A DNA stretch of 64,000 nucleotides from Bacteroidota bacterium (GCA_016715945.1 JADJXJ010000003.1:620001-684000); one strand, 5' to 3'. Counted from the stretch's first letter, positions 38,480 to 48,205 are shown. A program made the numbers and translations. The notes: generated by a model not told the origin, from the letters alone.

Positions 38480-39247
38480 TCAGATTCCCCTGAGGGTTTC
38501 GGCTGGCATCCATCCGACACTGCCGTTGGCGATGCGGATCTTTTGCCAGTCGCCCGATTGTTCGAGCAGCCTTACTTTTGTGCCTTCGTGCAGCACGAAT
38601 AGATCCACGCCCGATGCTGAGGGGGCGCTTTTTACGGTGATGGTCGGCACAAAAACTATGGCTTCGTTTGTTCTTTGGGTGTAATAGTATTTCTGAGAAG
38701 CTAGCCCAAAGCTTCCGATGAACATAAAGGCCATCAGCAGGCCAGCGAAAAAACCGGTTTTGCGCCAGATCATGCGGCTGGAGGTAAGGAATAACCACAC
38801 ACATAATAGCGTCAGGCCAAAGAGCAGGATGGATATCCAGGCCCAGGTGTCGGCGGGAAGCAGATTATAAAATGTATTCCACCACTGTTTGAGAAAGAAT
38901 ACCGGCATGGGTTCGATCTTATCCACAATCATGGCATTGGCCAGCTGAAGGTTGTGGCGCAGGTCGTCGTTGCCCGGGTCAAGCTTGAGGGCTTTTTCGT
39001 AGTAAAAAATGGCATCAGGGTATTTACGCAGTTTATAGTATGCGTTGCCCATGTTGTAATACAGTGCGGCTGAATGCACACCCTGATCGAGTATGGCATG
39101 ATAGTGCACCAGGGCTGAGTCGTACCGGGCCAGGGCATATTGTTCGCCAGCAATGCGGAAATGTTCCTCCGGTTTAGCTCCCGTGGCCAGCAGCGGAATG
39201 AGGATGATCAAGGTCAGGATGAGGTGCATTACCCTTTTCATAGGCAT
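38480..39247 (-). CDS. batE: BatE: TPR and SH3 membrane protein
   Basis: A 255-residue protein: signal peptide, TPR repeats (ALVHYHAILDQGVHSAALYYNMGNAYYKLRKYPDAIFYYEKALKLDPGN), two membrane spans (about 130-190), and a C-terminal bacterial SH3 domain (VKSAPSASGVDLFVLHEGTKVRLLEQSGDWQKIRIANGSVGWMP). This layout is that of BatE in the Bacteroidetes aerotolerance operon. It begins 3 bases after batD. The Bat proteins are thought to form a membrane-anchored complex involved in stress tolerance; the mechanism is unsettled. Confidence 0.9.
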   Translation of the reverse strand: MPMKRVMHLILTLIILIPLLATGAKPEEHFRIAGEQYALARYDSALVHYHAILDQGVHSAALYYNMGNAYYKLRKYPDAIFYYEKALKLDPGNDDLRHNLQLANAMIVDKIEPMPVFFLKQWWNTFYNLLPADTWAWISILLFGLTLLCVWLFLTSSRMIWRKTGFFAGLLMAFMFIGSFGLASQKYYYTQRTNEAIVFVPTITVKSAPSASGVDLFVLHEGTKVRLLEQSGDWQKIRIANGSVGWMPAETLRGI

Positions 39248-39250
39248 GTC

Positions 39251-41104
39251 TTATTTGATCAGGTTTTCGGCCTTGCTGATAACATCTATTCCTTTCTGAT
39301 AGAGGTCTTCCATTTTTTTGCCGGTGTCGCCGGGTGCAAAACGGGCGTATTCGCAGAGGTTCAGGGTATCTACAAGCTGGTCGATGAGATCCTCGGGTGC
39401 GTTGCGGGCAAGCAGGTAGTTCTTCACATTGTCGATGGACAGCTCTGCGCGTGGGATGCCGTATTTATCAGATATATAGCCCCACAGCGCCTGCGACATT
39501 TCCGAATAGAATGCATTCTGATCGCCTTTGCCAAGCAGATGTCGGGCCACCTTAAGCCGTTTGCGTGCCACGCCTGTGGCTTTTCGGTTGCGGAGCAGAT
39601 TTTGGTTTTGCCTGAGTTTTTGTGTTTGATAGTGCCAGAAGAGGGCGCCTCCGAATAATGCAGCCAGCAGTGCCATGAGCAGGATGTAGCGCCACGACCC
39701 AAAGAAATAACTGTCGATGGGCTGGAGCCGCCCGGCTGAGCTTTGGATGTACCGGATGTCGGACGAGAGCATCTGAATGCTTTCCTGCGAACTGAAAACC
39801 ACACCAGACCCGGACTCGCTGGCATCGCCTTTGTTTACCCTGATATCGAAGGCTTGCGAGCGCAGGGTGATGTATTCCTTGCGGCGGGGATCGAAATAAC
39901 TGAATTCGAGCGGCTCGATACGATAATTGCCTTCGAACCTTGGAATGACAAGGTATTCGGCGCGGCGGGTGCCGGACACCCCATCGGCTGATGTTTTGAT
40001 GTCGGTGGTTAGTTTTGGCTCGAATACCTCAAAACCTGGAGGAAAAACAGGTCTGGGCAGGTCGAACAACTCCAGGTTGCCACTTCCCGAAACGCTCAAG
40101 GTCAGGGTGATGGCTTCGTTGGCTTTGATCTCTTCGGTGTTTAATGCTGCCGAAAACCCAAACTGACCCACAGCACCGTTGAACGAGCCTGGCCTGCCGC
40201 TTGTGGGATGTGGGGAGATGTCAATGGTAACCTCTTCTGATACAAGTGTTTGCGGAATGTTTTGAATGCCTCTGGTGAAAAAAGGATCGTTGAAGAAGCT
40301 TTCGAAAGGATCGAAGGTGGGACGCGATGGACTTGTTCTGACCTGTGCCACGCATTTGATTTCCATGGGCTCGATGGTCAGCTTGCCGGTTTTCTGAGGA
40401 AAGAGCGCCACCTTACGCACCTCGGCTACAATATATTCTTCTCCGTCGATTACCTGACGCGACTGCGGCATCTCGTTGCCTTCAAGCAGATTTTTGTTCC
40501 AGAAACCGGTAAAGGATGATTGGCGGGTTATTTCGAGATTCGCCAGTGGCACACGGGTGTAGAGGCGGTAGGTAAGTATGATCTGTTCTCCCACCACGGC
40601 TGAGCGTTTGTCGGGAACGGCACGTAAAAAGAGGTCGCGCGAGCTGAGGGTACCTGAGGGTGCAGAGCCTGTGCTGGTTTGCCGTTGAGTTCTGCCGGTG
40701 GCAGGTACAACTTTCACAGTGAGACGACCCGACCTGATGGTTTTGCCTTCTGCCTCCACACTGGCAGGATCGATGGTAAATTCGCCCTCCTGCGTGGCAC
40801 TTAATATATAGGTGTAAGTTTGGGAAGAAAAACGTTCAACCTTGCCACCTACGATTTGAATACTTGAGCTGGTCGAAACCATCGGTCCGGTTATCACACG
40901 AAAACCCCTGAACGAAGGCCCGACAAAGTTGGAGCCTTCGGCATTCAGTTCGTACACCACCCTGAACTGCTCGCCTACTTCCACCTGTGTGCTGCCCGAA
41001 ACGGTAAGCACAGGGTCCTGAGCCCGGACGAACAAGGGCATGAGCAGCATCCAAACAAGTATGCCTGCAAAGAACCTGACAGCACTTTTCATCTCAACCT
41101 TCAT
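39251..41104 (-). CDS. batD: BatD: oxygen-tolerance family protein
   Basis: A 617-residue protein of the BatD family. Signal peptide MKVEMKSAVRFFAGILVWMLLMPLFVRAQ, then beta-rich periplasmic domains (VEVGEQFRVVYELNAEGSNFVGPSFRGF, VGEQIILTYRLYTRVPLANLEI, IKANEAITLTLSVSGSGNLELFDLP), a membrane span near 470-495, and a helical cytoplasmic tail (QALWGYISDKYGIPRAELSIDNV). ATG 41104 is chosen; a GTG 12 bases upstream and an ATG 12 bases downstream (MKSAVRFF) are alternatives. Confidence 0.92.
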   Translation of the reverse strand: MKVEMKSAVRFFAGILVWMLLMPLFVRAQDPVLTVSGSTQVEVGEQFRVVYELNAEGSNFVGPSFRGFRVITGPMVSTSSSIQIVGGKVERFSSQTYTYILSATQEGEFTIDPASVEAEGKTIRSGRLTVKVVPATGRTQRQTSTGSAPSGTLSSRDLFLRAVPDKRSAVVGEQIILTYRLYTRVPLANLEITRQSSFTGFWNKNLLEGNEMPQSRQVIDGEEYIVAEVRKVALFPQKTGKLTIEPMEIKCVAQVRTSPSRPTFDPFESFFNDPFFTRGIQNIPQTLVSEEVTIDISPHPTSGRPGSFNGAVGQFGFSAALNTEEIKANEAITLTLSVSGSGNLELFDLPRPVFPPGFEVFEPKLTTDIKTSADGVSGTRRAEYLVIPRFEGNYRIEPLEFSYFDPRRKEYITLRSQAFDIRVNKGDASESGSGVVFSSQESIQMLSSDIRYIQSSAGRLQPIDSYFFGSWRYILLMALLAALFGGALFWHYQTQKLRQNQNLLRNRKATGVARKRLKVARHLLGKGDQNAFYSEMSQALWGYISDKYGIPRAELSIDNVKNYLLARNAPEDLIDQLVDTLNLCEYARFAPGDTGKKMEDLYQKGIDVISKAENLIK

Positions 41105-41199
41105 AACCGATAACACAACTTTTTTCTAACGCTCATTGTTGCAGTTTCATTGCAAAGGTCGGGCAAGTTATCAATTCGACACATACCATAGCGCAAAGC

Positions 41200-41922
41200 T
41201 TACCAGTCTTTTTCGCGTGTCACCCTCGGACCGGTTCTGAACCGTTGCTGGTTGACCTTATCCATTGTTTGCTTTTCTTCGTTGGTGAGTGCCTGCAGCA
41301 GCCGTTCGGCCTCTTCTTTTGACAGCTGCGGCTGCCGGCTCTGAGGTTGTTGCTGTTGCTGATTATTGTCCTGCGATTGTTGTTGCTGGTTTTGCTGATT
41401 TTGCTGCTGATCGTTGTTTTGATCCTGATTGTTGCCCTGCTGTTGCTGATTGTCGCCTTGTTTGTTCTGATCCTCTCCGTTTTGCTGCTGTTGCTGTTGC
41501 TGGAGCATCCTCAGGGCATAGGCCAGGTTGTAGCGGGCGTCTTCGTCATCGGGATCGATGCGCAAGGCCCGCTGATAGTAAGGGATGCTTTCGGCATATT
41601 TGCCCGATTGCAGCAGGCTGTTTCCCGCATTGTAGGAAGCTTTGGCTTCACGCTCGCGGTTGCGGGTCATGTCGGCTGCTGTCCGATACTTTTCCAGGGC
41701 TTCTTCGAAATTCTGCTGCCGGAAAAGTGCATTGCCGAGGTTGAAGCCGGCCTTGTCGTTCAATGGATTCTTTTCCAGTGCATTAAGGTAACTGGAGGCA
41801 GCTTTCTCAAAATCCTCGCGCACATAGGCTTTGTTACCCCTGCGCAGCAGTTGCTTGTCCGATTGGGCCTGTGCACCCACCGAAAACAAAGCAAGAAGTA
41901 TGATTGTCCATGCCTTATTCAT
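41200..41922 (-). CDS. batC: BatC: TPR protein with glutamine-rich tail
   Basis: A 240-residue periplasmic TPR protein: signal peptide MNKAWTIILLALFSVGAQAQ, TPR units at about 20-135 (NKAYVREDFEKAASSYLNALEKNPLN, YAESIPYYQRALRIDPDDEDARYNLAYAL), then a low-complexity Gln/Asn tract (about 140-200) and a conserved end (LSKEEAERLLQALTNEEKQTMDKV). It overlaps batB by 8 bases. Confidence 0.92.
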   Translation of the reverse strand: MNKAWTIILLALFSVGAQAQSDKQLLRRGNKAYVREDFEKAASSYLNALEKNPLNDKAGFNLGNALFRQQNFEEALEKYRTAADMTRNREREAKASYNAGNSLLQSGKYAESIPYYQRALRIDPDDEDARYNLAYALRMLQQQQQQQNGEDQNKQGDNQQQQGNNQDQNNDQQQNQQNQQQQSQDNNQQQQQPQSRQPQLSKEEAERLLQALTNEEKQTMDKVNQQRFRTGPRVTREKDW

Positions 41923-42976
41923 TTTCCACTGCTTTGGGTTTAAAGATCCTGATCCTGGTCTCGAGTAGCGATTTGCGCCATGCCAGAAGCAATTCGATGA
42001 TCAAAAGAAACATCGCTGCGGCTGCAAACCATTGGAAATGACTGTTATATTCGGTGAAGATTTTGGTCTCGATCTCCGACTTCTCAATTTTCTCCAGCTC
42101 GTTGTGAATCTGATCGAGGCCAAGTCGGGCGTTGTTGGCGCGGATATACATCCCGTTGCCGGCAGCGGCAATCTGTTGCAGAATGGTTTCGTTCAACCTG
42201 GTGACGATGGTGTTGCCTTGCCGGTCTTTGCGGTAACCGGTCTGCTTTCCATATTGGTTATACACCGGTATAGGTACGCCATCGGGCGAACCCAATCCGA
42301 TGGTAAAGATGCGTATGCCCATGGCACTGGCTTCTTTTGCAGCTTCGATGGCCCCCTGCTCATGGTCTTCGCCATCGGAGATGATGACAATGGCTTTGTT
42401 TCGGGTTTCCACATCGAACGACTGCATGCCCATACGAATAGCTTCCGCTATGGCGGTTCCCTGCACCGGAATCATATCGGGTCGTACGGTATTCAAAAAC
42501 AATCTGGCGGCAGCATAATCGGTGGTCAGGGGCAATTGTGTGTAGGCTTTTCCGGCGAAAACAATCAGGCCGATGCGGTCGCCCTGCAGCCTGTCGATCA
42601 GCCGAAGGATGCTTTGCCTGGCTCGTTCGAGGCGGTTGGGCACGATGTCTTCGGCCAACATGGAATTGCTTACATCGAGGGCAATGAAAATATCAATGCC
42701 TTGTCGTTTGGCCTCGCCCAGTTTGGCGCCCGACTGGGGGTTGGCCAGGGCAATGACTGCGAAGATCCAGGCGATGCTGAGGAGCAGAAATTTTATCCAG
42801 CGGCGGGCATTGCTTGCCTGGGGTAATAAGGTGGCATGCATCCCGGGGTCGGCAAACCGGCGAAGGGCTTTGTTTCGCAGGTAGTTGGCAATCAGAAAAA
42901 TCACAAGCATGACAGGTAAAACTGCCAGCAGGTAGAGCATCTCGGGCCGCTCCAATCGTATGAACGTGCTTTCCAT
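41915..42976 (-). CDS. batB: BatB: von Willebrand factor A membrane protein
   Basis: A 353-residue VWA protein with two N-terminal spans, the VWA domain with MIDAS motif DVSNS (D101), TAIAEAIRMG and the late IISDGEDHE, and a C-terminal span (WFAAAAMFLLIIELLLAW). It is a close paralogue of BatA, 12 bases upstream. VWA domains bind metal-dependent protein partners. Confidence 0.93.
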   Translation of the reverse strand: MESTFIRLERPEMLYLLAVLPVMLVIFLIANYLRNKALRRFADPGMHATLLPQASNARRWIKFLLLSIAWIFAVIALANPQSGAKLGEAKRQGIDIFIALDVSNSMLAEDIVPNRLERARQSILRLIDRLQGDRIGLIVFAGKAYTQLPLTTDYAAARLFLNTVRPDMIPVQGTAIAEAIRMGMQSFDVETRNKAIVIISDGEDHEQGAIEAAKEASAMGIRIFTIGLGSPDGVPIPVYNQYGKQTGYRKDRQGNTIVTRLNETILQQIAAAGNGMYIRANNARLGLDQIHNELEKIEKSEIETKIFTEYNSHFQWFAAAAMFLLIIELLLAWRKSLLETRIRIFKPKAVENE

Positions 42977-42988
42977 GGCTGTCAGTTT

Positions 42989-43993
42989 TCAGGTTACACT
43001 TCTTAAAACAGTATTGCGCAGCACAAACTCCAGGGCGATGAGGATCAGAGCCAGCACCAGGAGTGGTTTGAATTCCTCATGTTTGCGGCTGAACTCGGTG
43101 ACATCGATTTTCGAACGCTCCAGGCGGTCGATTTCCTGATAAACCTCACGCAGCTTTTGGTTGCTTGTGGCGCGGAAATAACGTCCGTCGGTACGGGCCG
43201 AGATTTCCTGCATCAAAGGTTCATCAATTTCAACCGGCATGTCCTGGAGCTGAATGCCAAACGGGGTTTGCACTGGGTATGGGGCCGTGCCATAGCTCCC
43301 GATGCCAATGGTGTAAACGCGCACCCCATACACCCTGGCCAGTTCGGCGGCAGTAACCGGGTCGATGGAGCCGGTGTTGTTTACCCCGTCGGTGAGCAGG
43401 ATCACCACCTTGGAGATGGCATTGCTCTCGCGCAAACGTGCCACAGCTGTGGCCAATCCGTCGCCTATGGCGGTTCCGTCTTCGATCATTCCGCTTTTAA
43501 TGCCCGAAAGCATGTTGAGCACCACATTGTGGTCGGTGGTCAAAGGCACCTGGGTGAAGCTTTCGCCGCTGAAGATGACCAATCCGATGCGGTCGCCCTT
43601 GCGCGAGCGGATAAACTCGGCGGCAAGTTCTTTGGCGGCCTCCATGCGGTCGGGACGGAAATCGCGTGCGAGCATACTTCCGGAGATATCGAGGCTGATC
43701 ACGATGTCGATGCCTTCCACGGTCACATTTTGTCCTTTGCTGCTCGATTGTGGCCGGGCAAGGGCCAGAATCAGCACCGCCAGGGCCATCAGACGCAGTG
43801 CAAACAACAGGTGCCGCAAGGCCACCCTCGGGCTTTTGGGAATGCGCTCCATCATGCCGGCATCCGACAGGCGCAGGCTGGGATGTAGCTTATGGTTACG
43901 GTAAATATACCAAACGATCAGCGCCGGCAAAAGCAGCAACAGATAGAGCCAGTGGGGATGTGCAAAACTGATGTCGGTAATCCAACGCATCAT
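42989..43993 (-). CDS. batA: BatA: von Willebrand factor A membrane protein
   Basis: A 334-residue VWA protein with MIDAS motif DISGS (D101), GTAIGDGLATAVARL and VVILLTDGVNN, two N-terminal spans and one C-terminal. It overlaps the upstream gene's stop by 4 bases, indicating translational coupling within the operon. Confidence 0.93.
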   Translation of the reverse strand: MMRWITDISFAHPHWLYLLLLLPALIVWYIYRNHKLHPSLRLSDAGMMERIPKSPRVALRHLLFALRLMALAVLILALARPQSSSKGQNVTVEGIDIVISLDISGSMLARDFRPDRMEAAKELAAEFIRSRKGDRIGLVIFSGESFTQVPLTTDHNVVLNMLSGIKSGMIEDGTAIGDGLATAVARLRESNAISKVVILLTDGVNNTGSIDPVTAAELARVYGVRVYTIGIGSYGTAPYPVQTPFGIQLQDMPVEIDEPLMQEISARTDGRYFRATSNQKLREVYQEIDRLERSKIDVTEFSRKHEEFKPLLVLALILIALEFVLRNTVLRSVT

Positions 43994-44985
43994 GCCAGCT
44001 CCTCCTTTTGATTGTTTTCGGCAGCCTGGGCTACCGTTGCATAACTTTCTACCACAAAATCAATGGCATGGTTGAGCGCCAGCTCATTTTCGAGGTTACC
44101 TGGTTTGTATTTGGCAAACTTAACCAGGTCGGCCAGTTCCAGGGTACTTTGCAATTTTATGCGGGCTTCTTCATTGATGCCAAGCGGGCGGATGCCTTGC
44201 ATGATTTCCGGGGTGGTCATCTCGACTGCATTCACCGGAAACTGGGCTTCAATATACACCCTGATGATGTCCGACAATCGCACATAGTATTCCTTGACCT
44301 GTCCGTTTTGCCAGAGTTTGTCGTACCTGAGCTGTTCGAGTTGTTCAAGGGCCAGCTTGTGAGGTGGGATGGCAGGAACTTCGATTGGTGCGAGTTGAAC
44401 TGGCCGGTTGCGGCGTTTGAGATAATACTTGATTCCAAGCCACAAGGCAAGTGCCAGGACGAGGGCGCCAATCAGCCAGGGCAGGATTTCGGCCAGGGTA
44501 ATGGGTTGCTTTTCGATGCCTTTGATGTCTTTGATCGGGGCATTGGGATCAACATCCGGAAGAAATACTCTGATTGTCAGTGGATTGGTGGAGGCAACGA
44601 AACGCATGCTGTCGCCCGGGGGTGCAAAAGAAATGTTGACAGGCGGAATGTTGACCCATCCGGTATCGAAGCTGGTAATGGTGAGTTCCTGTCGCATCAG
44701 TACGTTTTGTTTGTTGTCGATGGGCAGGGTTTCAGGTGCGGTCATCGATACAATCTCGATTTGTTTGCTCAGTGTGTCGCTCAGTTCGGGCCATTGTGCC
44801 TCAAAACCGGATGGGAGCTTGAGCAGCAGTTGCAACTTGATCCGGCCGCCAATGGGCAGGCTGTCGGAACTTGCAACTGCCCTTGCCTCAACGGTTTGTG
44901 CCTGGATTTCTGCTGGCAAAAACATTAAAGCCATGAGCAGGCAGCAAAACAGTATCCTGATGATGTTTACATTTTTTTCGGCCAT
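43990..44985 (-). CDS. BatD-like periplasmic/membrane protein of the Bat operon
   Basis: A 331-residue protein with signal peptide (MALMFLPAEIQAQ region), an N-terminal beta domain (SLPIGGRIKLQLLLKLPSGFEAQWPEL), one membrane span near 170-192 (ILPWLIGALVLALALWLGIKYYL) and a cytoplasmic helical tail (YYVRLSDIIRVYIEAQFPVNAVEMTTPEIM), a layout like a shortened BatD. It occupies the usual slot between the DUF58 gene and batA in Bacteroidetes. No enzymatic motif. Confidence 0.8.
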   Translation of the reverse strand: MAEKNVNIIRILFCCLLMALMFLPAEIQAQTVEARAVASSDSLPIGGRIKLQLLLKLPSGFEAQWPELSDTLSKQIEIVSMTAPETLPIDNKQNVLMRQELTITSFDTGWVNIPPVNISFAPPGDSMRFVASTNPLTIRVFLPDVDPNAPIKDIKGIEKQPITLAEILPWLIGALVLALALWLGIKYYLKRRNRPVQLAPIEVPAIPPHKLALEQLEQLRYDKLWQNGQVKEYYVRLSDIIRVYIEAQFPVNAVEMTTPEIMQGIRPLGINEEARIKLQSTLELADLVKFAKYKPGNLENELALNHAIDFVVESYATVAQAAENNQKEELA

Positions 44986-45007
44986 GAGCGCGACATTATT
45001 AGGTGAT

Positions 45008-45886
45008 TCATGCCCTGAGGCGGAAAAGATGCATTAGGGGTCGGACGTAGTCTTCGTCGGTGTAAAGCACCACATTGTCAACGCCGTTGCGCGAAAAGGT
45101 GTTGTTGAGGAGTTCTGTCTTTTTTGCAATCCAGCTGGCATACCACCGGCGCGCTTCTTCGGTGGAAGTGTCCACCCAGTGGGTTTGTCCTGTTTCGGCG
45201 TCCTCGAAACGCACCAGTCCAAGGTCGGGCAGTTCGTTCTCGCGCTTGTCGGTCACACGCAGGGCAATCAGGTCGTGCTTGCGGGCAGCGATGCGCAGGG
45301 CATGTTCAAAATTATCGGCAATGAAGTCGGATATCAGGAAAGCTGTAGAGCGTTTCTTAATGGCGCTGGTGAGAAAACGCAGGGCCTCGCCCAGGTCGGT
45401 GCCGCTGTGCATGGGCTCAAAGCTGATGACTTCGCGTATGATGCGCAAAATGTGCGAAGTGCCCTTTTTGGGAGGAATGAATTTTTCGACCTGATTGCTG
45501 AAAAAAATCACGCCGACTTTGTCGTTGTTGTTGATGGCCGAAAAAGCCAGCACGGCGGCAATTTCGGCGGCAAGCATCCTTTTCAGCTGTTTGCCCGAAC
45601 CAAAAATGTTGGAGCCTGAGACATCGATGAGCAACATCACCGTGAGCTCGCGTTCTTCTTCGAATACCTTAATAAAAGGGTGATTAAAACGGGCTGTGAC
45701 GTTCCAGTCGATATTGCGCACATCATCGCCATACTGATATTCACGCACTTCGCTGAAGGCCATGCCGCGCCCTTTGAATGCGCTGTGGTACTGGCCTGCG
45801 AAGATTTGCTGCGAAAGTCCGCGCGTCTTGATCTCGATGCGCCTTACCTTGGCAAAGATGTCGTTTGCTGTGGTGCTCTGGCTCAT
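45008..45886 (-). CDS. DUF58 domain protein
   Basis: A 292-residue cytoplasmic protein of the DUF58 family: RGLSQQIFAGQYHSAFKGRGMAFSEVREYQYGDDVRNIDWNVTAR, then a VWA-like fold with LLIDVSGSN and FLISDFIAD. DUF58 proteins nearly always follow moxR and are thought to act with the ATPase. It lies 28 bases after moxR. Confidence 0.92.
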   Translation of the reverse strand: MSQSTTANDIFAKVRRIEIKTRGLSQQIFAGQYHSAFKGRGMAFSEVREYQYGDDVRNIDWNVTARFNHPFIKVFEEERELTVMLLIDVSGSNIFGSGKQLKRMLAAEIAAVLAFSAINNNDKVGVIFFSNQVEKFIPPKKGTSHILRIIREVISFEPMHSGTDLGEALRFLTSAIKKRSTAFLISDFIADNFEHALRIAARKHDLIALRVTDKRENELPDLGLVRFEDAETGQTHWVDTSTEEARRWYASWIAKKTELLNNTFSRNGVDNVVLYTDEDYVRPLMHLFRLRA

Positions 45887-45914
45887 ATCACTTACCTTTT
45901 CGCCCGGATGATTC

Positions 45915-46904
45915 TTATGGCACTTCGATGGTGTTGAGTACTTCGCTGATGATTTCTTCAGTGGTCACATTTTCGGCTTCGGCTTCGTAGGTCAGCCCGA
46001 TGCGGTGGCGCAGCACATCGTGGGCCAAAGCACGCACGTCTTCCGGAATGACATAACCGCGACGTTTGATGAATGCATAGGCTTTGGCAGCCAGCGCCAG
46101 GTTGATGGATGCGCGGGGCGAAGCTCCATACGAAATGAGCCGCTCGAAGCGCTTGAGCCGGTATTCGCCCGGGAAGCGGGTTGCAAAAACAATGTCGGTG
46201 ATATAATTCTCGATTTTCTCGTCGAGATACACTTCCCTGACCACCTGCCGGGCTTTGATGATGTCGGCCGGCCGGACAGTTTTCCCGACGCTTCTTGTTT
46301 CGTTTATGATATTCTGCCTGAGAATAAGCTTTTCTTCATCTTTTTTGGGATAGGTGATCACCACTTTCAGCATAAACCTGTCCAGCTGCGCTTCGGGCAG
46401 GGGATAGGTGCCTTCCTGTTCGATGGGATTCTGTGTGGCCATCACCAGAAAAGGTTCCGGCAGGGCAAAGGTGCTTTCGCCTATGGTCACCTGCTTTTCC
46501 TGCATGGCTTCGAGCAAGGCGCTTTGCACCTTGGCAGGCGAACGGTTTATCTCGTCGGCAAGAATAAAGTTTGCAAAAATGGGTCCTTTGCGCACCTGAA
46601 ACTCTTCTTTCTTCTGGCTGTAGATGAGCGTACCGATCAGGTCGGCCGGCAAAAGGTCGGGAGTAAACTGAATCCGGCTGAAACTGGCATCGATGGTTTG
46701 TGCCAGCGACTTGATTGCCAATGTTTTGGCTAAGCCTGGCACGCCTTCGAGCAGGATGTGTCCGTTGGCAAGCAAGCCAATGAGTAAGCGTTCCGACATG
46801 GCCCTCTGGCCTACGATCACCTTGCTGAGCTCCAGGTTGATCAAATCGACAAACTGGCTCTCCTGTTGAATCTTTTCGTTCAGTTCTCTGATATCCGTTA
46901 CCAT
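45915..46904 (-). CDS. moxR: MoxR-family AAA ATPase
   Basis: A 329-residue ATPase: Walker A GVPGLAKT (54-61), Walker B ILADEINR, sensor ATQNPIEQEGTYPLPEAQLDRFMLKV, and the C-terminal lid. MoxR proteins are chaperone-like ATPases that act on VWA partners, here DUF58, BatA and BatB. The ATG at 46904 (MVTDIRELNEKI) is chosen because the frame upstream overlaps the -7 element at 46930. It is the first gene of a nine-gene operon. Confidence 0.93.
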   Translation of the reverse strand: MVTDIRELNEKIQQESQFVDLINLELSKVIVGQRAMSERLLIGLLANGHILLEGVPGLAKTLAIKSLAQTIDASFSRIQFTPDLLPADLIGTLIYSQKKEEFQVRKGPIFANFILADEINRSPAKVQSALLEAMQEKQVTIGESTFALPEPFLVMATQNPIEQEGTYPLPEAQLDRFMLKVVITYPKKDEEKLILRQNIINETRSVGKTVRPADIIKARQVVREVYLDEKIENYITDIVFATRFPGEYRLKRFERLISYGASPRASINLALAAKAYAFIKRRGYVIPEDVRALAHDVLRHRIGLTYEAEAENVTTEEIISEVLNTIEVP

Positions 46905-46929
46905 GATGGGTCTTGCTTTTTGTGAGGCG

Positions 46930-46937
46930 CAAAGATA
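46930..46937 (-). promoter_or_regulatory. -7 element of the Bat operon
   Basis: TATCTTTG on the minus strand, an exact TAnnTTTG match, 25 bases upstream of the moxR ATG. No good TTTG at the expected 19-base spacing. Confidence 0.55.
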
Positions 46938-47041
46938 CCTCGCACCCATGGCTTGCGGAGTTAAAAAAAGTTAAACAAAAGAAACGAAAGTTAATGAAAA
47001 TAAGCACTTTACGTGTAAAAAACGTTTGACACTCAACGCGC

Positions 47042-47072
47042 TTTGCACACTGGCGATAATGATGTAACTTGC
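47042..47072 (+). promoter_or_regulatory. Promoter of lpxD
   Basis: TTTG (47042-47045), 19-base spacer, TAACTTGC (47065-47072, two mismatches). The leader to ATG 47094 is about 15 bases. It supports 47094 over an in-frame ATG at 47043, which overlaps the TTTG box. Confidence 0.6.
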
Positions 47073-47093
47073 AGCCCTTTAACAAACGATCCC

Positions 47094-48146
47094 ATGGAAT
47101 TTACAGCACAGCAGATCGCCCAGATCATCGGGGGCAGGGTGGAGGGTGACCCCTTGGCCAAGGTGAACAGCATTGCCAAAATTGAAGAAGGTCGCCCGGG
47201 GGCATTGAGTTTTCTGGCCAATCCGAAGTACACCTCTTTTATATATCAGACAGAAAGCTCGGTAGTGATTGTGAACGATAGCTTCGAGGCCGAGCGGCCA
47301 GTGAGCGCTACCTTGATCCGGGTGCCTGATGCCTACAGCGCATTTGCCCGGCTGCTCGAGCTCTATCAGGCTGCAAATAGCGATAAAAAGGGCATTTCGT
47401 CCATGGCTTTCATCGCACCCTCTGCGCAGGTCGAAAGCGAAGTGTATGTGGGCGAGTTTGCCTACATAGGCGAGCGGGCCGTCATCGGCAAGGGTGTCAA
47501 AATATATCCCCAGGTGTATGTGGGCGACGATTGTGTGGTTGAGGACGACACCGTGCTTTACCCTGGAGTAAAGCTATACTCACAGACCAGGATAGGCCGG
47601 CGGTGCATCATCCATGCGGGCACAGTGGCCGGAAGCGATGGTTTTGGCTTTGCACCACAGGCCGATGGCACCTACCGCAAAGTGCCTCAAACCGGCAATG
47701 TGGTGATTGAAGACGATGTGGAGATTGGCGCCAATACCACCATCGACCGGGCAACCCTGGGTTCGACCATCATCCGCAAAGGTGTCAAACTCGACAACCT
47801 GATTCAGGTAGCCCATAATGTCGAAATTGGCGAACACACTGTGATTGCTGCCCAAACCGGCATCAGCGGATCCACTAAGTTGGGGGCAAAATGTATGATT
47901 GGCGGTCAGGTGGGGTTTGCAGGGCACCTGACCATAGCCGACGAAACCAAGCTGGGCGCACAATCGGGTGTAGGTTCGAACATCAAGGAAAAAGGTCAGT
48001 TGCTCATCGGCACACCGGCCATCCCCATAGGCGACTTCAAGCGCGTGCATGTGCACTTTAAAAATCTCGACGAAATGGCCCGTCGGCTACGCGAGCTGGA
48101 GCAGCGCCTCAGTGGCCTCGAAAACAGCAGGGTAGGGGCAGAATAG
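47094..48146 (+). CDS. lpxD: UDP-3-O-(3-hydroxyacyl)glucosamine N-acyltransferase
   Basis: A 350-residue LpxD, which adds the N-linked hydroxy-acyl chain in lipid A synthesis. N-terminal uridine-binding domain (GDPLAKVNSIAKIEEGRPGALSFLANPKY), then left-handed beta-helix hexapeptide repeats with the catalytic His in QVAHNVEIGEH, and a C-terminal helical extension (DEMARRLRELEQRLSGLE). It starts the lpxD-lpxC-fabZ-lpxA cluster. Confidence 0.94.
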   Translation: MEFTAQQIAQIIGGRVEGDPLAKVNSIAKIEEGRPGALSFLANPKYTSFIYQTESSVVIVNDSFEAERPVSATLIRVPDAYSAFARLLELYQAANSDKKGISSMAFIAPSAQVESEVYVGEFAYIGERAVIGKGVKIYPQVYVGDDCVVEDDTVLYPGVKLYSQTRIGRRCIIHAGTVAGSDGFGFAPQADGTYRKVPQTGNVVIEDDVEIGANTTIDRATLGSTIIRKGVKLDNLIQVAHNVEIGEHTVIAAQTGISGSTKLGAKCMIGGQVGFAGHLTIADETKLGAQSGVGSNIKEKGQLLIGTPAIPIGDFKRVHVHFKNLDEMARRLRELEQRLSGLENSRVGAE

Positions 48147-48157
48147 CAAAAAAAACC

Positions 48158-48165
48158 TACTTTTG
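48158..48165 (+). promoter_or_regulatory. Possible -7 element upstream of lpxC
   Basis: TACTTTTG fits TAnnTTTG, 40 bases before the lpxC ATG. No matching upstream TTTG, so an internal promoter is only possible. Confidence 0.4.
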
Positions 48166-48205
48166 CCGAAATTTTGCCGACGCCACCAGAATTTCAGCTC
48201 AACAA

